Origin: Bacillus sp. MYb209
Lineage (GTDB): Bacteria; Bacillota; Bacilli; Bacillales; Bacillaceae_G
DNA: 35,511 bases
NCBI RefSeq assembly: GCF_002975175.1
Contig: NZ_PCNZ01000032.1
Coordinates: 1-35,511, forward strand
Direction: 5' to 3'
The position numbers were made by a program, and so were the translations under genes. This document shows positions 1 through 9,600 of this stretch, in pieces. The notes beneath the pieces were generated by a model. It was not told the DNA's origin and ran no database searches. It worked only from the letters and a program-made list of their open reading frames with translations. How positions within the stretch are numbered: the stretch's first letter is position 1; each line of letters opens with the position of its first letter.

Positions 1-286
1 TCACTTGTGGAAAGTCTCTCTTGATTAGTCGAGAGCTTGCACTCTTATAAGCATTGATGCATTTTGTCATTTCTGTATTAGGATGTGCCTTGAACAAAAT
101 ATGAACATGGTCTACATCATGATTCCATTCAACTAATGTGGTGTTATAGTTTTCAGATAATCGCACAAACATGTCTTTTGCATAGTCTGATATATCATCA
201 TCAAACACATTTCTTCTGTATTTTACGACCAACACAAGATGATAATACAATAAGAATACTGAATGGTTATTGCTATCTAATTTCAT
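1..286 (-). CDS. tnpA: IS200/IS605 family transposase TnpA, 3' truncated by window edge
   Basis: Reading the minus strand from ATG at 284-286 gives an N-terminus starting MKLDSNNHSVFLLYYHLVLV, followed by a VVKYRR segment and, near residue 64, DHVHILF. The His-hydrophobic-His pair in DHVHILF is the metal-binding HUH motif of Y1 single-strand transposases, and the N-terminal YHLVxxxKYR pattern is typical of the family. About 95 codons are in the window; the catalytic tyrosine would lie beyond the edge, so activity cannot be judged. The enzyme would excise and integrate the element as single-stranded DNA. The ATG follows an AGGTTGG-like site and a plausible promoter. Family assignment is firm; completeness is unknown. 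Confidence 0.85.
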   Translation of the reverse strand, partial: MKLDSNNHSVFLLYYHLVLVVKYRRNVFDDDISDYAKDMFVRLSENYNTTLVEWNHDVDHVHILFKAHPNTEMTKCINAYKSASSRLIKRDFPQV

Positions 287-318
287 TTATATACCAACCT
301 TTATGCTTTATAAGACTG

Positions 319-346
319 ATTATATCAGAGGCAAAATAAAAAGCAA
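319..346 (-). promoter_or_regulatory. Probable sigma-A promoter of tnpA
   Basis: On the minus strand a -35 TTGCTT (341-346) and a perfect -10 TATAAT (319-324) are separated by 16 nt, about 30 nt upstream of the tnpA ATG. Spacing and position fit a housekeeping promoter. Confidence 0.5.
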
Positions 347-351
347 AGCCT

Positions 352-403
352 TTTGGCTACGCCAAACCGAAATTCATCTCCCACCTACCGTTGGGCTACG
401 CCC
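352..403. repeat. Paired GGCTACGCC hairpins at the IS200/IS605 end
   Basis: Two small perfect stem-loops occur: TTTGGC-TAC-GCCAAA at 352-366 and GGGC-TAC-GCCC at 393-403. Both contain the nine-base core GGCTACGCC. Such subterminal palindromes are the usual recognition structures of TnpA in this family. A further GAATTC...GAATTC pair lies at about 423-442. The role is inferred from position. Confidence 0.55.
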
Positions 404-485
404 TTCACGCGCTTGAGGAAGGAGAATTCTTTCGAGGAATTCGTTAAAATCTGCGATACGATTCAATCTTAATTTAGTTGTTTTA

Positions 486-561
486 TAGAAATATTTCTGG
501 TTTTTAGAAAAAACAATAATCGGAATATTCATTATTTTCTATATTATTTTTAGAAAATAAT
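486..561. promoter_or_regulatory. Palindromic AT-rich leader upstream of krsE
   Basis: The roughly 300 nt between the IS end and krsE contain no gene. They carry repeated TAGAAA/TTTCTA half-sites: a perfect palindrome AGAAATATTTCT at 487-498, a TAGAAA at 505-510, and a perfect 11-bp inverted repeat (531-541 / 551-561, loop 9 nt). No T-run follows the large repeat, so it is not a typical terminator; an operator is more likely. It lies 210-290 nt before krsE, where the promoter of the large operon is expected. The kurstakin locus is known to be under NprR control in B. thuringiensis, but I recognise no box for that regulator and no convincing -35/-10 pair. Confidence 0.3.
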
Positions 562-774
562 CCCATTAATAGGAGTGTTATGATTTAATTGTTAGTTAAT
601 ATCTCATTTTTAGAGCGTTAGTGTCTTTGAGAGAGTCTAAGCAAGCTATTGATTTCATTACTATCACAAACGAACTGCAAAAAAAGAATAGGATTGAAGA
701 GGCGGGAGAAGTCTCGTATCCCACTCAATTAGTTTCTATCGTCCCTATTTAGTAAACTTAAGGAGCTCGTTTTT

Positions 775-2037
775 ATGAAAACTACCGAATCAAAAAGTCT
801 ATGGGGAAATACAATTTATTTACAAGTTTTCTCTGCGTATTCACTGCTTATGCTCGGAGTATTTATTGACATGTTAGCCATTATGACCATTGTTAGTTTT
901 GAATGGGAAGTAGACCCCACCATGATTGGATTAATTCCCGTTGCGTATGCACTTCCTGGGATTATATTTAGTTCATGGGCAGGCGTGATTGCTGATCGCT
1001 TTAGAAAAATTCCAATTATGATGTTTTGTAATCTAATGGTTGGTTTATTAACAATTGTTCTTTTATTTGTCCAAAATATTCATTGGCTTTTGTTAGCATT
1101 AATGGTTCGTTCCATTTTCACCGTTTTTTATTATCCTGCACAGCAAACACTAACACGACAGATTGTTTCTCCTGATCTGCTTACCAAAGCGGTAAGTATC
1201 AATGGGATAGTTGAGCAAGGAACCAAGATACTGGGCCCACTTATAGGAGGTATGTTACTGGGCTGGTTTCAGCCAGAAGTTTGTCTGATTATAAGGGCAA
1301 TATGCTGTTTACTAGCTGCTTTGGTTCTGTTGCCCACAATAAGGTTACAGGAATCTCTGTCAAGAGAACATATAGAAAAGAAACAGCAAAGTACTTGGAC
1401 TGCTTGGTTACAAGGCTGGGGTTATGTATTATCCAATCGGATGATATTATCAACCATGATTTTCTTTACAATAGCTATGGCAGTATTACAATTAGTAGAC
1501 TCACAGTTCCCTACTTTATTTAAAAGCTTGTTCCCAAATGATAAGAGTAAAATGGGATACATCATTTCTATTATTGGTCTTGGGGGAATAATTGGCGCAT
1601 TCTTAACTCAGAAATTAAAACATTTTCAATATGGTTGGGTAATATGTGGAGGTATTGCTTTAATGGGAATTGGCTTCGGGGGGATTAGTCTGATAACTCT
1701 GATAAGTCCTGGTACATCCCTAATTTTTGCCTATCTGATTAGTTTTATAGCTGGTATTGGAAGTGGACTTATGCTTGTATCCAATCAAGTCATTCTACAA
1801 ATAGAATCTCATCAAGAACAGGTCGGAAGAGTATTTGGGATTCAAAGCAGTTTAGCAAATGCAGTCCTCATTATTTCTCCTGCTATGAGCGGTCCACTGG
1901 TTCACTTTTTCGGAGTAATTGAACTCTATTTTTATGTGGGTATTGGGCTCATCATCATTGGAGTAATTGGGGTTTCACTACAGAAATATATATGGGTTAA
2001 ACATAAACAAGAACCTATAAGAGTAAATAATTTTTGA
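775..2037 (+). CDS. krsE: MFS transporter, probable lipopeptide exporter
   Basis: A 420-residue membrane protein with about 12 hydrophobic segments. The loop after the second segment, GVIADRFRK at residues 70-78, is the conserved motif-A-type loop of major facilitator transporters, and the overall pattern resembles drug/siderophore exporters of the DHA3 / EntS type. It would act in the cytoplasmic membrane as a proton-driven efflux pump. The start is well set: AAGGAG at 760-765 lies 9 nt before the ATG. It is the first gene of the operon, and its stop is only 14 nt before the krsA ATG, so translation is probably coupled to the synthetase genes. A transporter heading the cluster matches krsE of the kurstakin locus. 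Export of the product and self-protection are inferred from context. Confidence 0.85.
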   Translation: MKTTESKSLWGNTIYLQVFSAYSLLMLGVFIDMLAIMTIVSFEWEVDPTMIGLIPVAYALPGIIFSSWAGVIADRFRKIPIMMFCNLMVGLLTIVLLFVQNIHWLLLALMVRSIFTVFYYPAQQTLTRQIVSPDLLTKAVSINGIVEQGTKILGPLIGGMLLGWFQPEVCLIIRAICCLLAALVLLPTIRLQESLSREHIEKKQQSTWTAWLQGWGYVLSNRMILSTMIFFTIAMAVLQLVDSQFPTLFKSLFPNDKSKMGYIISIIGLGGIIGAFLTQKLKHFQYGWVICGGIALMGIGFGGISLITLISPGTSLIFAYLISFIAGIGSGLMLVSNQVILQIESHQEQVGRVFGIQSSLANAVLIISPAMSGPLVHFFGVIELYFYVGIGLIIIGVIGVSLQKYIWVKHKQEPIRVNNF

Positions 2038-2044
2038 AGGGAAG
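2037..2044 (+). promoter_or_regulatory. Ribosome binding site that sets the krsA start
   Basis: AAGGGAAG lies 7-9 nt before ATG 2052. The longer in-frame TTG at 2034 overlaps the krsE stop and has no purine-rich site upstream, so ATG 2052 is preferred. Confidence 0.7.
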
Positions 2045-2051
2045 ATTTTTT

Positions 2052-5000
2052 ATGGCCAATGAAGAATGTTATCCGTTAAGTCATCCACAGAGGAGAATAT
2101 GGTATACAGAAGTTATTCATTCCGGTAAAGGGATATGTAATTTAAGGTTTTTATTTAAACTTCACAGAAAAATGGATTATTCAAAATTAAACCGAGTTGT
2201 GAATCGTGTTATTAGTGAAAATGATGGTCTTTGCATCAGACTAAAAGAAAATGGGCATCAGCAACCTGAACAATATTTTGTTAAACATGAAGAACAAGAA
2301 TTTGAGTTTTTCGATTTCAGTTCCGTGAAAGATCCAGATTTGCTGGAGAAATGGATTGAGCAGAAAACACAAGAAACGTTTACATTAGTTGATTCTGATT
2401 TATACTATTTTGCTTTAATAAAATTAAACGATAATGAATGTGCAGTCTTTGGGAATGTTCATCACATTATCATGGATGGTTTATCAATCCAAATTTTTAC
2501 TAGTCAGATTGCTAAATATTATTATGAGATTCATAGCGAGACTGATGAAGGCGTACTTAGAAATTCATATGTTAAATTTCTAATCAATGAACAAACATAC
2601 TTGAATGGTAGTCGCTTTCAAAAAGATCAAAAATTCTGGTTAGAGGAATTCAAAACACTTCCATCTGTGACGGGATTGAAGTCCTATAATGCGTACCAAG
2701 TTAGTACGAGAGCATCACGCGAGACGTTTATATTATCGGAGTATTTGAAGAGAAAGATAGAAAAATTTTCTGAAGATTATAAAATTAGCGCATATACTCT
2801 TTTTGTTGCTGCGTTTTCGTTGTCGATGTATCGGTGGACCTCGTCGCTTGATATTGCATTAGGAATGGCTTATGGCAATCGTATGACTAAAATGGAGCGG
2901 GAATTAATTGGAATGATGGTGAGTACAGTTCCTCTAAGAATGGATATCGATCCTGAAGAAGAAGTACTTTCATTTATTGGTCGAGTGTCCAGAAAACAAA
3001 GTAAATCATTACGACATCAGAAATTTCCATTTGATTTGTTATTAAAGCAGATTAATAAAGAGAACAACAGCAATGTTAGACTTTTCGGAACTACGATTGA
3101 TTATAGAGATCGTGATGAAAGTGGTGACTCACTTTGGATTCCAAATGGTGAAGAAATGCAAGATTTTGCAGTACATATTGAAAATTTGACTGATATAAAC
3201 TCTTTACAAGTACATATTGACTATCGTAAAGAGCTATTTTCTAAAGAAGAGATAAACCGCTTTTTTAAAACTATGTTAGCAATAATAGAAAATACATTTA
3301 AAAACCCAAAGCAAAAAGTTTCTGAGATTGAAATTATTTCAGAAGAAGATAAAAGAAAAAGTTTAGTAGAGTTCAATGAACCAAAGCTTGACTTTCCATA
3401 TCATGCAACCATTCATGAATTGTTTGAACAGCAAGCGATGATTTATCCAAATGCTATTGCAGTTATGTATGAAAAGGAGAGGGTTACCTATAGAGAGCTA
3501 AATGAACGTGCAAATCAGTTAGCACATTATCTACAGAAAAAAGGAATAGGACCCGATTCTTTGGTGGGCCTTTGTGTTGAACGTTCTCTGGGAATGATTG
3601 TAGGCATTTTGGGGATTTTGAAGGCTGGTGGAGCTTATGTTCCACTTGATCCAACATATCCAGAGCAGCGACTTCAGTATATTTTAGAAGATGCTAGCAT
3701 TCAATTAGTTGTAACGCAAGAAAGTTTAAAAGGATTGAAATGGTTACCAGAAAATATAAAATCGATTTGTCTTGATCGTGATCGAGATGAGATTGAGCAA
3801 GAAAGTAAGACTTTACCGATTTCTAATGTAAATCCTCAACACCTAGCTTACGTAATCTATACTTCGGGATCAACAGGGAATCCGAAGGGCGTCATGGTAG
3901 AGCATAACAATGTTATTCGTTTATTTAAATCAACGGAATGTTGGTATCAGTTTAATGAAAAAGATACTTGGACGCTTTTTCATTCTTATGCATTTGATTT
4001 CTCAGTATGGGAAATTTGGGGAGCATTATTGTATGGTGGAAAACTGGTTGTTGTTCCTTACTGGATTAGTCGATCGCCTAAGGATTTCTATCAACTATTG
4101 GTAGAGGAAGAAGTCACGGTTCTAAATCAGACGCCTTCCGCATTTCGACAATTAATACAGGTGTGTGAACAAGAGGATGAGAATAAAAATTTGCATCTAC
4201 GTTATGTAATATTTGGTGGGGAAGCATTAGACCCTATTAGCTTGTTACCGTGGTTTCTAAAGTATGGAGAGAAGGAAACACAGTTAATTAATATGTATGG
4301 AATTACAGAAACTACCGTTCATGTTACTTATTTTCCGATTACTCTAGATGAGGTCCGGTACTCTTCACATAGTAATATCGGAAAACGGCTTCAAGATTTA
4401 GAAGTGTATGTGCTAGATGCCCGTCAACAGCCTGTGCCTATTGGTGTAGATGGGGAACTATATATTGGTGGAGCAGGGCTTGCACGTGGGTATTTAAATC
4501 GACCTGAATTAACTGCAGAGCGCTTTATACCTCATCCATTTAGCAGTGATCCGAAAGCAAGATTATATCGGACAGGAGACTTGGTGAGATTCTTGCCGGA
4601 TGGGAATCTGGATTATCGTGGACGAATTGATCACCAGGTGAAAATTCGTGGCTTCCGAATTGAAATTGGGGAAATTGAATCTATTTTAAACGCACATGCA
4701 TCTATAAAAGAGGCTGTTGTGATTGTTCGAGAAGACCAGCCAGGTGATAAACGATTGGTGGCTTATGTTGTAGGGGATGGGAATGTAGGTGTGTGGAGAG
4801 AGTATCTTAAAGCGAAACTACCTAGCTATATGGTTCCTTCAGGATTTGTGATGATGGAAGCTATTCCACTAACTGCTAACGGGAAAGTTGATCGTGAGGC
4901 TTTACCTATACCAGAGGAAAAGAAGGTTAAAAGTGAATGTGTTACCCCTCGGAATAGTAACGAAGAAAAACTAGCTACCATTTGGAAGCAGGTATTAGGG

Positions 5001-6611
5001 GTTAAAAAGGTGGGAATTCATGATAACTTCTTTGAAATTGGTGGGGACTCGATTCTCAGCATTCAGATCATATCACAAGCGAGTCAATCGGGATTAAAAC
5101 TTACTCCAAAGCAAATGTTTGAATGCCCAACTATTGCTGAGTTGGCACAAGTGGTCACAGAAAATCAGGGAGTACAAGCGGAGCAGGGAGTTGTGACAGG
5201 AGATGTACCTCTTACTCCAATTCAGTACTGGTTCTTCGAGCAAGAACATTTACGCCCACATCATTGGAATCAATCGATGCTTTTAAGAGTAAGCGATAGA
5301 TTAGATATGAAGTTACTAGAGGGAGCTTTATTAAATTTACTTAAACATCATGATGCTTTACGTTTCCGGTACGAGCAGTTACCAAATGGAACCTGGAGGC
5401 AGAGAAACGAGGGAATTAATGAGCAGTCTATACTTCGTGTGGTAAAGCGGAACAATGCTAATCAACAGGTGTGGAATCAAGTGATACAAGAAGAGATGGA
5501 TACCACTCAAGCCAGCTTCAATTTAGTTACAGGTCCGTTAATGAGAGTAGTTTACTTTGAGGATATGTTGAATGGGAATGATCGATTATTCTGGGTGATT
5601 CATCATTTAGTAGTAGATGGGGTATCATGGCGAATCCTATTGGAAGATTTACAGGCCGTATACAACCAGATAAAACAAGGTCAGAAGGTTCGGTTACCTA
5701 CGAAAAGTACATCTTTTAAAGAGTGGTCGGAACGACTGCAGACATACAGTGATTCAGGTATTTCAAAAGAATTACAAGATTATTGGAAGGAGCAGGAAGA
5801 AAAAGAAACGATTCCGATTCCGATGGACTACCCAATACAAGAAACAACAGAAGAATTGATTGTTCAAGTGACGAGGACTTTAGGAGTAGAAGAAACCCAT
5901 GCGCTTTTACAAGAAGTTCCAGGAACTCATAAGACAAGGATTAACGAGGTACTATTGACGGCACTGGGACAAGCTATAGTCGACCGTACAAATCAGCATA
6001 AGGTTTCTATTCATCTGGAAGGACACGGGAGAGAAGAGCTGATTGAAGGTGTTGATCTTTCACGGACAGTGGGGTGGTTCACGAGTATTTATCCCGTTCA
6101 CCTTGATTTTCAAGGAACAACAACACCTATTGAAGGATTAAAGGCTGTGAAAGATCAATTGCGTCGAATTCCGAATCATGGCGTTGATTTTGGCATTTTA
6201 CGCTACTTGAACAGAGAATTACTCCCATTCTATCAGCAGCAAAAACCATCAATAAGCTTTAACTATTTGGGCCAATTTGATCAAGTGTTTTCCGAAGAAT
6301 CTTTATTTATGCAAGAGACAGGGTTTACATTCTTAGACCATGCTCAAGATTCCAAACCATCTCATCTAATTGATGTCGTGGGTATGGTAAAAGATGAGAA
6401 GCTACATTTTGTTTGGATGTATAGTAGAGAACAGTTTTCTAGATTAACAATTCAAGCGATGGCAGATGGTATGTTGAGGCATCTTCGTCAACTTATAAAT
6501 AAACCAACAACAGAGTCTGCTTTTACAGTATCAGATTTTGGTGATGCGGAGGACCTTACGGAAGAAAGCTTGAGCAAAGTATTACTTAAATTAACAAAGA
6601 AGAGGGTGTAA
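2052..6611 (+). CDS. krsA: NRPS, starter module C-A(Thr)-T-E
   Basis: A 1519-residue single-module nonribosomal peptide synthetase. Order: condensation domain (about 5-440, active site HHIIMDG at 137-143), adenylation (454-950; YTSGSTGNPKG at 603-613, A10 lysine K945), carrier (Ser1000 in GGDSILS) and epimerisation domain (about 1045-1490; HHLVVDG at 1184). The pocket residues read against the GrsA positions give DFWNIGMVHK, the standard threonine code. As first module it should activate L-Thr and epimerise it. A condensation domain with nothing upstream is normally a starter type that joins a fatty acyl group, and its opening YPLSHPQRRIWYTE supports this. The C-terminus (TVSDF from residue 1492, then a short helix) looks like a COM donor for KrsB. 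Position, size and specificity fit krsA of kurstakin. The A core is near-identical in DNA to that of module 6. Confidence 0.88.
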   Translation: MANEECYPLSHPQRRIWYTEVIHSGKGICNLRFLFKLHRKMDYSKLNRVVNRVISENDGLCIRLKENGHQQPEQYFVKHEEQEFEFFDFSSVKDPDLLEKWIEQKTQETFTLVDSDLYYFALIKLNDNECAVFGNVHHIIMDGLSIQIFTSQIAKYYYEIHSETDEGVLRNSYVKFLINEQTYLNGSRFQKDQKFWLEEFKTLPSVTGLKSYNAYQVSTRASRETFILSEYLKRKIEKFSEDYKISAYTLFVAAFSLSMYRWTSSLDIALGMAYGNRMTKMERELIGMMVSTVPLRMDIDPEEEVLSFIGRVSRKQSKSLRHQKFPFDLLLKQINKENNSNVRLFGTTIDYRDRDESGDSLWIPNGEEMQDFAVHIENLTDINSLQVHIDYRKELFSKEEINRFFKTMLAIIENTFKNPKQKVSEIEIISEEDKRKSLVEFNEPKLDFPYHATIHELFEQQAMIYPNAIAVMYEKERVTYRELNERANQLAHYLQKKGIGPDSLVGLCVERSLGMIVGILGILKAGGAYVPLDPTYPEQRLQYILEDASIQLVVTQESLKGLKWLPENIKSICLDRDRDEIEQESKTLPISNVNPQHLAYVIYTSGSTGNPKGVMVEHNNVIRLFKSTECWYQFNEKDTWTLFHSYAFDFSVWEIWGALLYGGKLVVVPYWISRSPKDFYQLLVEEEVTVLNQTPSAFRQLIQVCEQEDENKNLHLRYVIFGGEALDPISLLPWFLKYGEKETQLINMYGITETTVHVTYFPITLDEVRYSSHSNIGKRLQDLEVYVLDARQQPVPIGVDGELYIGGAGLARGYLNRPELTAERFIPHPFSSDPKARLYRTGDLVRFLPDGNLDYRGRIDHQVKIRGFRIEIGEIESILNAHASIKEAVVIVREDQPGDKRLVAYVVGDGNVGVWREYLKAKLPSYMVPSGFVMMEAIPLTANGKVDREALPIPEEKKVKSECVTPRNSNEEKLATIWKQVLGVKKVGIHDNFFEIGGDSILSIQIISQASQSGLKLTPKQMFECPTIAELAQVVTENQGVQAEQGVVTGDVPLTPIQYWFFEQEHLRPHHWNQSMLLRVSDRLDMKLLEGALLNLLKHHDALRFRYEQLPNGTWRQRNEGINEQSILRVVKRNNANQQVWNQVIQEEMDTTQASFNLVTGPLMRVVYFEDMLNGNDRLFWVIHHLVVDGVSWRILLEDLQAVYNQIKQGQKVRLPTKSTSFKEWSERLQTYSDSGISKELQDYWKEQEEKETIPIPMDYPIQETTEELIVQVTRTLGVEETHALLQEVPGTHKTRINEVLLTALGQAIVDRTNQHKVSIHLEGHGREELIEGVDLSRTVGWFTSIYPVHLDFQGTTTPIEGLKAVKDQLRRIPNHGVDFGILRYLNRELLPFYQQQKPSISFNYLGQFDQVFSEESLFMQETGFTFLDHAQDSKPSHLIDVVGMVKDEKLHFVWMYSREQFSRLTIQAMADGMLRHLRQLINKPTTESAFTVSDFGDAEDLTEESLSKVLLKLTKKRV
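3849..5071 (+). repeat. Thr A-core tract of module 1, duplicated in module 6
   Basis: This DNA (A3 motif through the carrier serine) aligns without gaps to 21304-22526 at a constant offset of 17455 nt. Long runs are identical, for example around the TECWYQF and RSPKDFYQLL codons. Similarity falls off just after the carrier GGDSILSIQI codons and before the A3 motif. It is probably the donor, or a sister copy, of the tract inserted in krsC. Confidence 0.8.
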
Positions 6612-6613
6612 AG

Positions 6614-9600
6614 ATGGGAGACATTATAGATATATATGGATTATCACCTTTGCAAAAAGGAATATTGTTTCATACTTTATACGATCAAGATGATGAGCAT
6701 TCTTTTTCCTACATTGTACAAGTAGGCTTCTTGCTCGGGGGGCAATTGGATGTTGCTACTTTTGAAAAGGCTTGGGAACATGTTATTCATCGACATGAGG
6801 TTCTACGTTCAGTATTTGTGTGGGAGGAAGTAGAAAAACCTCTTCAAGCAGTTTACCAACGTCTTCCTTTTACTATTCATCAAGAGGATTGGAGTGCCCA
6901 TTCGCATGAGGAGAGAGAGAAGAAATTACAACAGTTTTTGACTGCAGATCGTAGAAAAGGATTTTTATTGGATGAAGCACCATTGATGAGAGTCACTGCG
7001 ATTAAAGAAGCAGAAGAGGAAACGAGAATCATTTGGACACATCATCATATTTTGCTAGATGGGTGGAGTGTGTCATTGGTCTTTAGTGAAGTGATGGAAG
7101 TTTATCTTAAGATGATAAAGGGAGAATTTTTGAATCTTACTAAATCTCTTCCTTATAAAAAATATATCCAGTGGATAAACAAACAAGATCAAAGTCAAGC
7201 AGAGGAATTTTGGACAGAAGAATTAAAGGGATTTTATGCACCTACGCCATTAACGATGGAAAGAAAGGATCAAGGACAGGAGAAGGGCTATGGAGAGTGT
7301 GTTTATCAGGTATCTGAGGAACTCACTGAGAATTTACAAGAGTGGGTACGAAATAGTCGATTAACATTGAATACGTTAGTACAAGGCGCATGGGCCTATT
7401 TGATGAGTAGGTATAGCGGTGAAAGTGACATCGTATTTGGTGTAACTAGCTCTGGACGTCCTACTGATTTGATAGGAGCAGAGAATATGGTAGGTCTATT
7501 TATTAACACATTACCTACTAGAATTCGATTAACGGATGATACATCAGTAGTAGATTGGCTTCGTAAAATACAGATGAAAGAAATGGAACGAAGACAATAT
7601 GAGTATAATTCATTGGTTGATATTCAAGGGTGGAGTGAGGTTCCGCGGAATAGCTCCTTATTTCATACCTTGTATGTGTTTGAAAATTATCCAATTCAAG
7701 GTGAGAGAAATGATGATTTAAGATTACTAGATGTTAAAAGCGCGGAACAAACAAATTATCCTTTAACACTCATTGTAATGCCCGGTAAGAAAATTACTTT
7801 AAAGTTGATGTATGATCGAAGCTATTTTAATGAAGAAACAATAAATCGGATTCAGGGTCACTTATTGCAAATATTAATTCAGATGACGAAGAGCCTAGAT
7901 TCAAAACTCTTTGAAATTACTCATTTAACAATGGAAGAGCAGACGCAATTGCTAGAGGAATGGAATAATACTCAAGTAAAATATTCATCTGAAAATATGA
8001 TTCAAACGGTATTTGAGAAGCAAGTTAAGAAAACGCCAGAAGCAATCGCAGTTATTTATAAAAATGAACAAATTACCTATAAAGAGTTGGATGAGCGCGC
8101 TAATCAGTTAGCTCACTATCTACAAAAACGTGGTGTCGGTTCAGAGTCTCTAGTTGGAGTATATATGGAACGTTCGACACAAATGATGATAGCGCTACTA
8201 GGGATTCTAAAATCAGGAGGAGCTTATGTTCCACTTGACCCTACTTATCCAGAGAGTCGGTTACGCTACATATTAGAAGATTCTTCCATCGAAGTACTAG
8301 TAACACAAGAAAAGTTAAAAAATCTAGGTATATCCGAACAAATCGAAACAATTTGTATGAATCAAGATTGTACAGAAATTGAAAAAGAAGAATCAACCGC
8401 ATGTACAAGTAGTGTAACAGGAAGAAGTTTAGCATATGTTATGTATACTTCAGGATCTACAGGGAATCCAAAGGGAGTGATGATTGAGCATCATTCAGTG
8501 ATTAATTATCTTGAATGGATGCAACATCAATATCCACTTTCTGAAAAGGATGTTATCTTGCAGAAAACACCATTTTCATTTGATGTATCTGTTTGGGAGT
8601 TATTTTGGGGTATTAGCGTAGGCGCTTGTGTATCTTTCTTACCTCCAGGTGGAGAGAAAGATCCTTCCATTATAGCTGAAGTGATAGAAAAACATCAGGT
8701 TACTATTGTTCAATTTGTTCCTTCGATGTTATCTGTTTTCTTAGATTATTTCACTCATATTGAGTTGGAAATAAAATGTTCGTCCGTGCGTCATGTATTT
8801 TCTGGTGGGGAAGAGCTAAGTTCAGGATTGGTTAGACGGTTTCAACAGCAATGGAATCAGAGCGGACAAGTAAAATTAACTAACTTTTATGGACCAACAG
8901 AAGCAACTATTTACGTAAATGCATTTGACTGTCAACCTAATCAAGAATTTGTTTCTATAGGCCATCCGATACAGAATACTCAATTGTATGTATTAGACCA
9001 GAATCAACGCTTGCAATCAATAGAGATAGAGGGTGAGTTATATATTGGAGGTGCGTGTTTAGCGCGTGGATACTTAAACCGTCCTAACCTCACTGCTGAA
9101 AGATTCGTTCCACATCCATTTCAACTGGGAGAACGACTATATCGTACAGGAGATTCAGTAAAATATCTAACTGATGGAAATTTAGAATTTATAGGGAGAA
9201 TGGACCATCAAGTGAAAATGCGTGGTCTTCGGATTGAACTTGGAGAAATTGAGGCGACTTTAGAAAAGTGTTCGTTTATTAAAGAGGCTGTCGTATTAGT
9301 TAGGGAAGATCGTCCGGGCGATCAACGTTTGGTGGCATATGTAATAAGTGATGGAAACATCCAAAAGTGGCGAGAGCATCTACAAAACCAATTGCCGAAT
9401 TACATGATTCCAGCTCACATTGTAGAGTTGGAACAATTCCCGCTTACTCCAAATGGAAAAATCAATCGAAAAGCCTTTCCAGCACCTGATGAGCAACCTA
9501 TAGGGGATTTTAATGTTCTACCTCGGACACCATCGGAAGAACTTATTGCCTCGGTTTGGAGTCAAGTGTTAGGAACGGAAAATATTGGTGTTCAGGACTC

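Larger units (their letters stand above)
1..470 (-). mobile_element. IS200/IS605-family element, partial (one end)
   Basis: The stretch holds a Y1-transposase fragment on the minus strand running off the window edge, its likely promoter, and two short hairpins sharing the core GGCTACGCC. Subterminal hairpins next to tnpA are typical of IS200/IS605 elements, which move as single-stranded DNA and lack terminal inverted repeats. No tnpB reading frame is visible on either strand within the window. The right boundary near 470 is an estimate based on where hairpin-rich sequence gives way to plain AT-rich DNA; the exact cleavage site cannot be read. Confidence 0.6.

Noticed and set aside
690-750. 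T-box-like leader (GGGAGAAGTCTCGTATCCC) before krsE
   Set aside because: The T-box core AGGGTGGNACCGCG is absent and no terminator with a T-run follows.
2034-2051. TTG start giving a six-residue longer KrsA
   Set aside because: It overlaps the krsE stop, has no ribosome binding site, and ATG 2052 has a well-placed AAGGGAAG.
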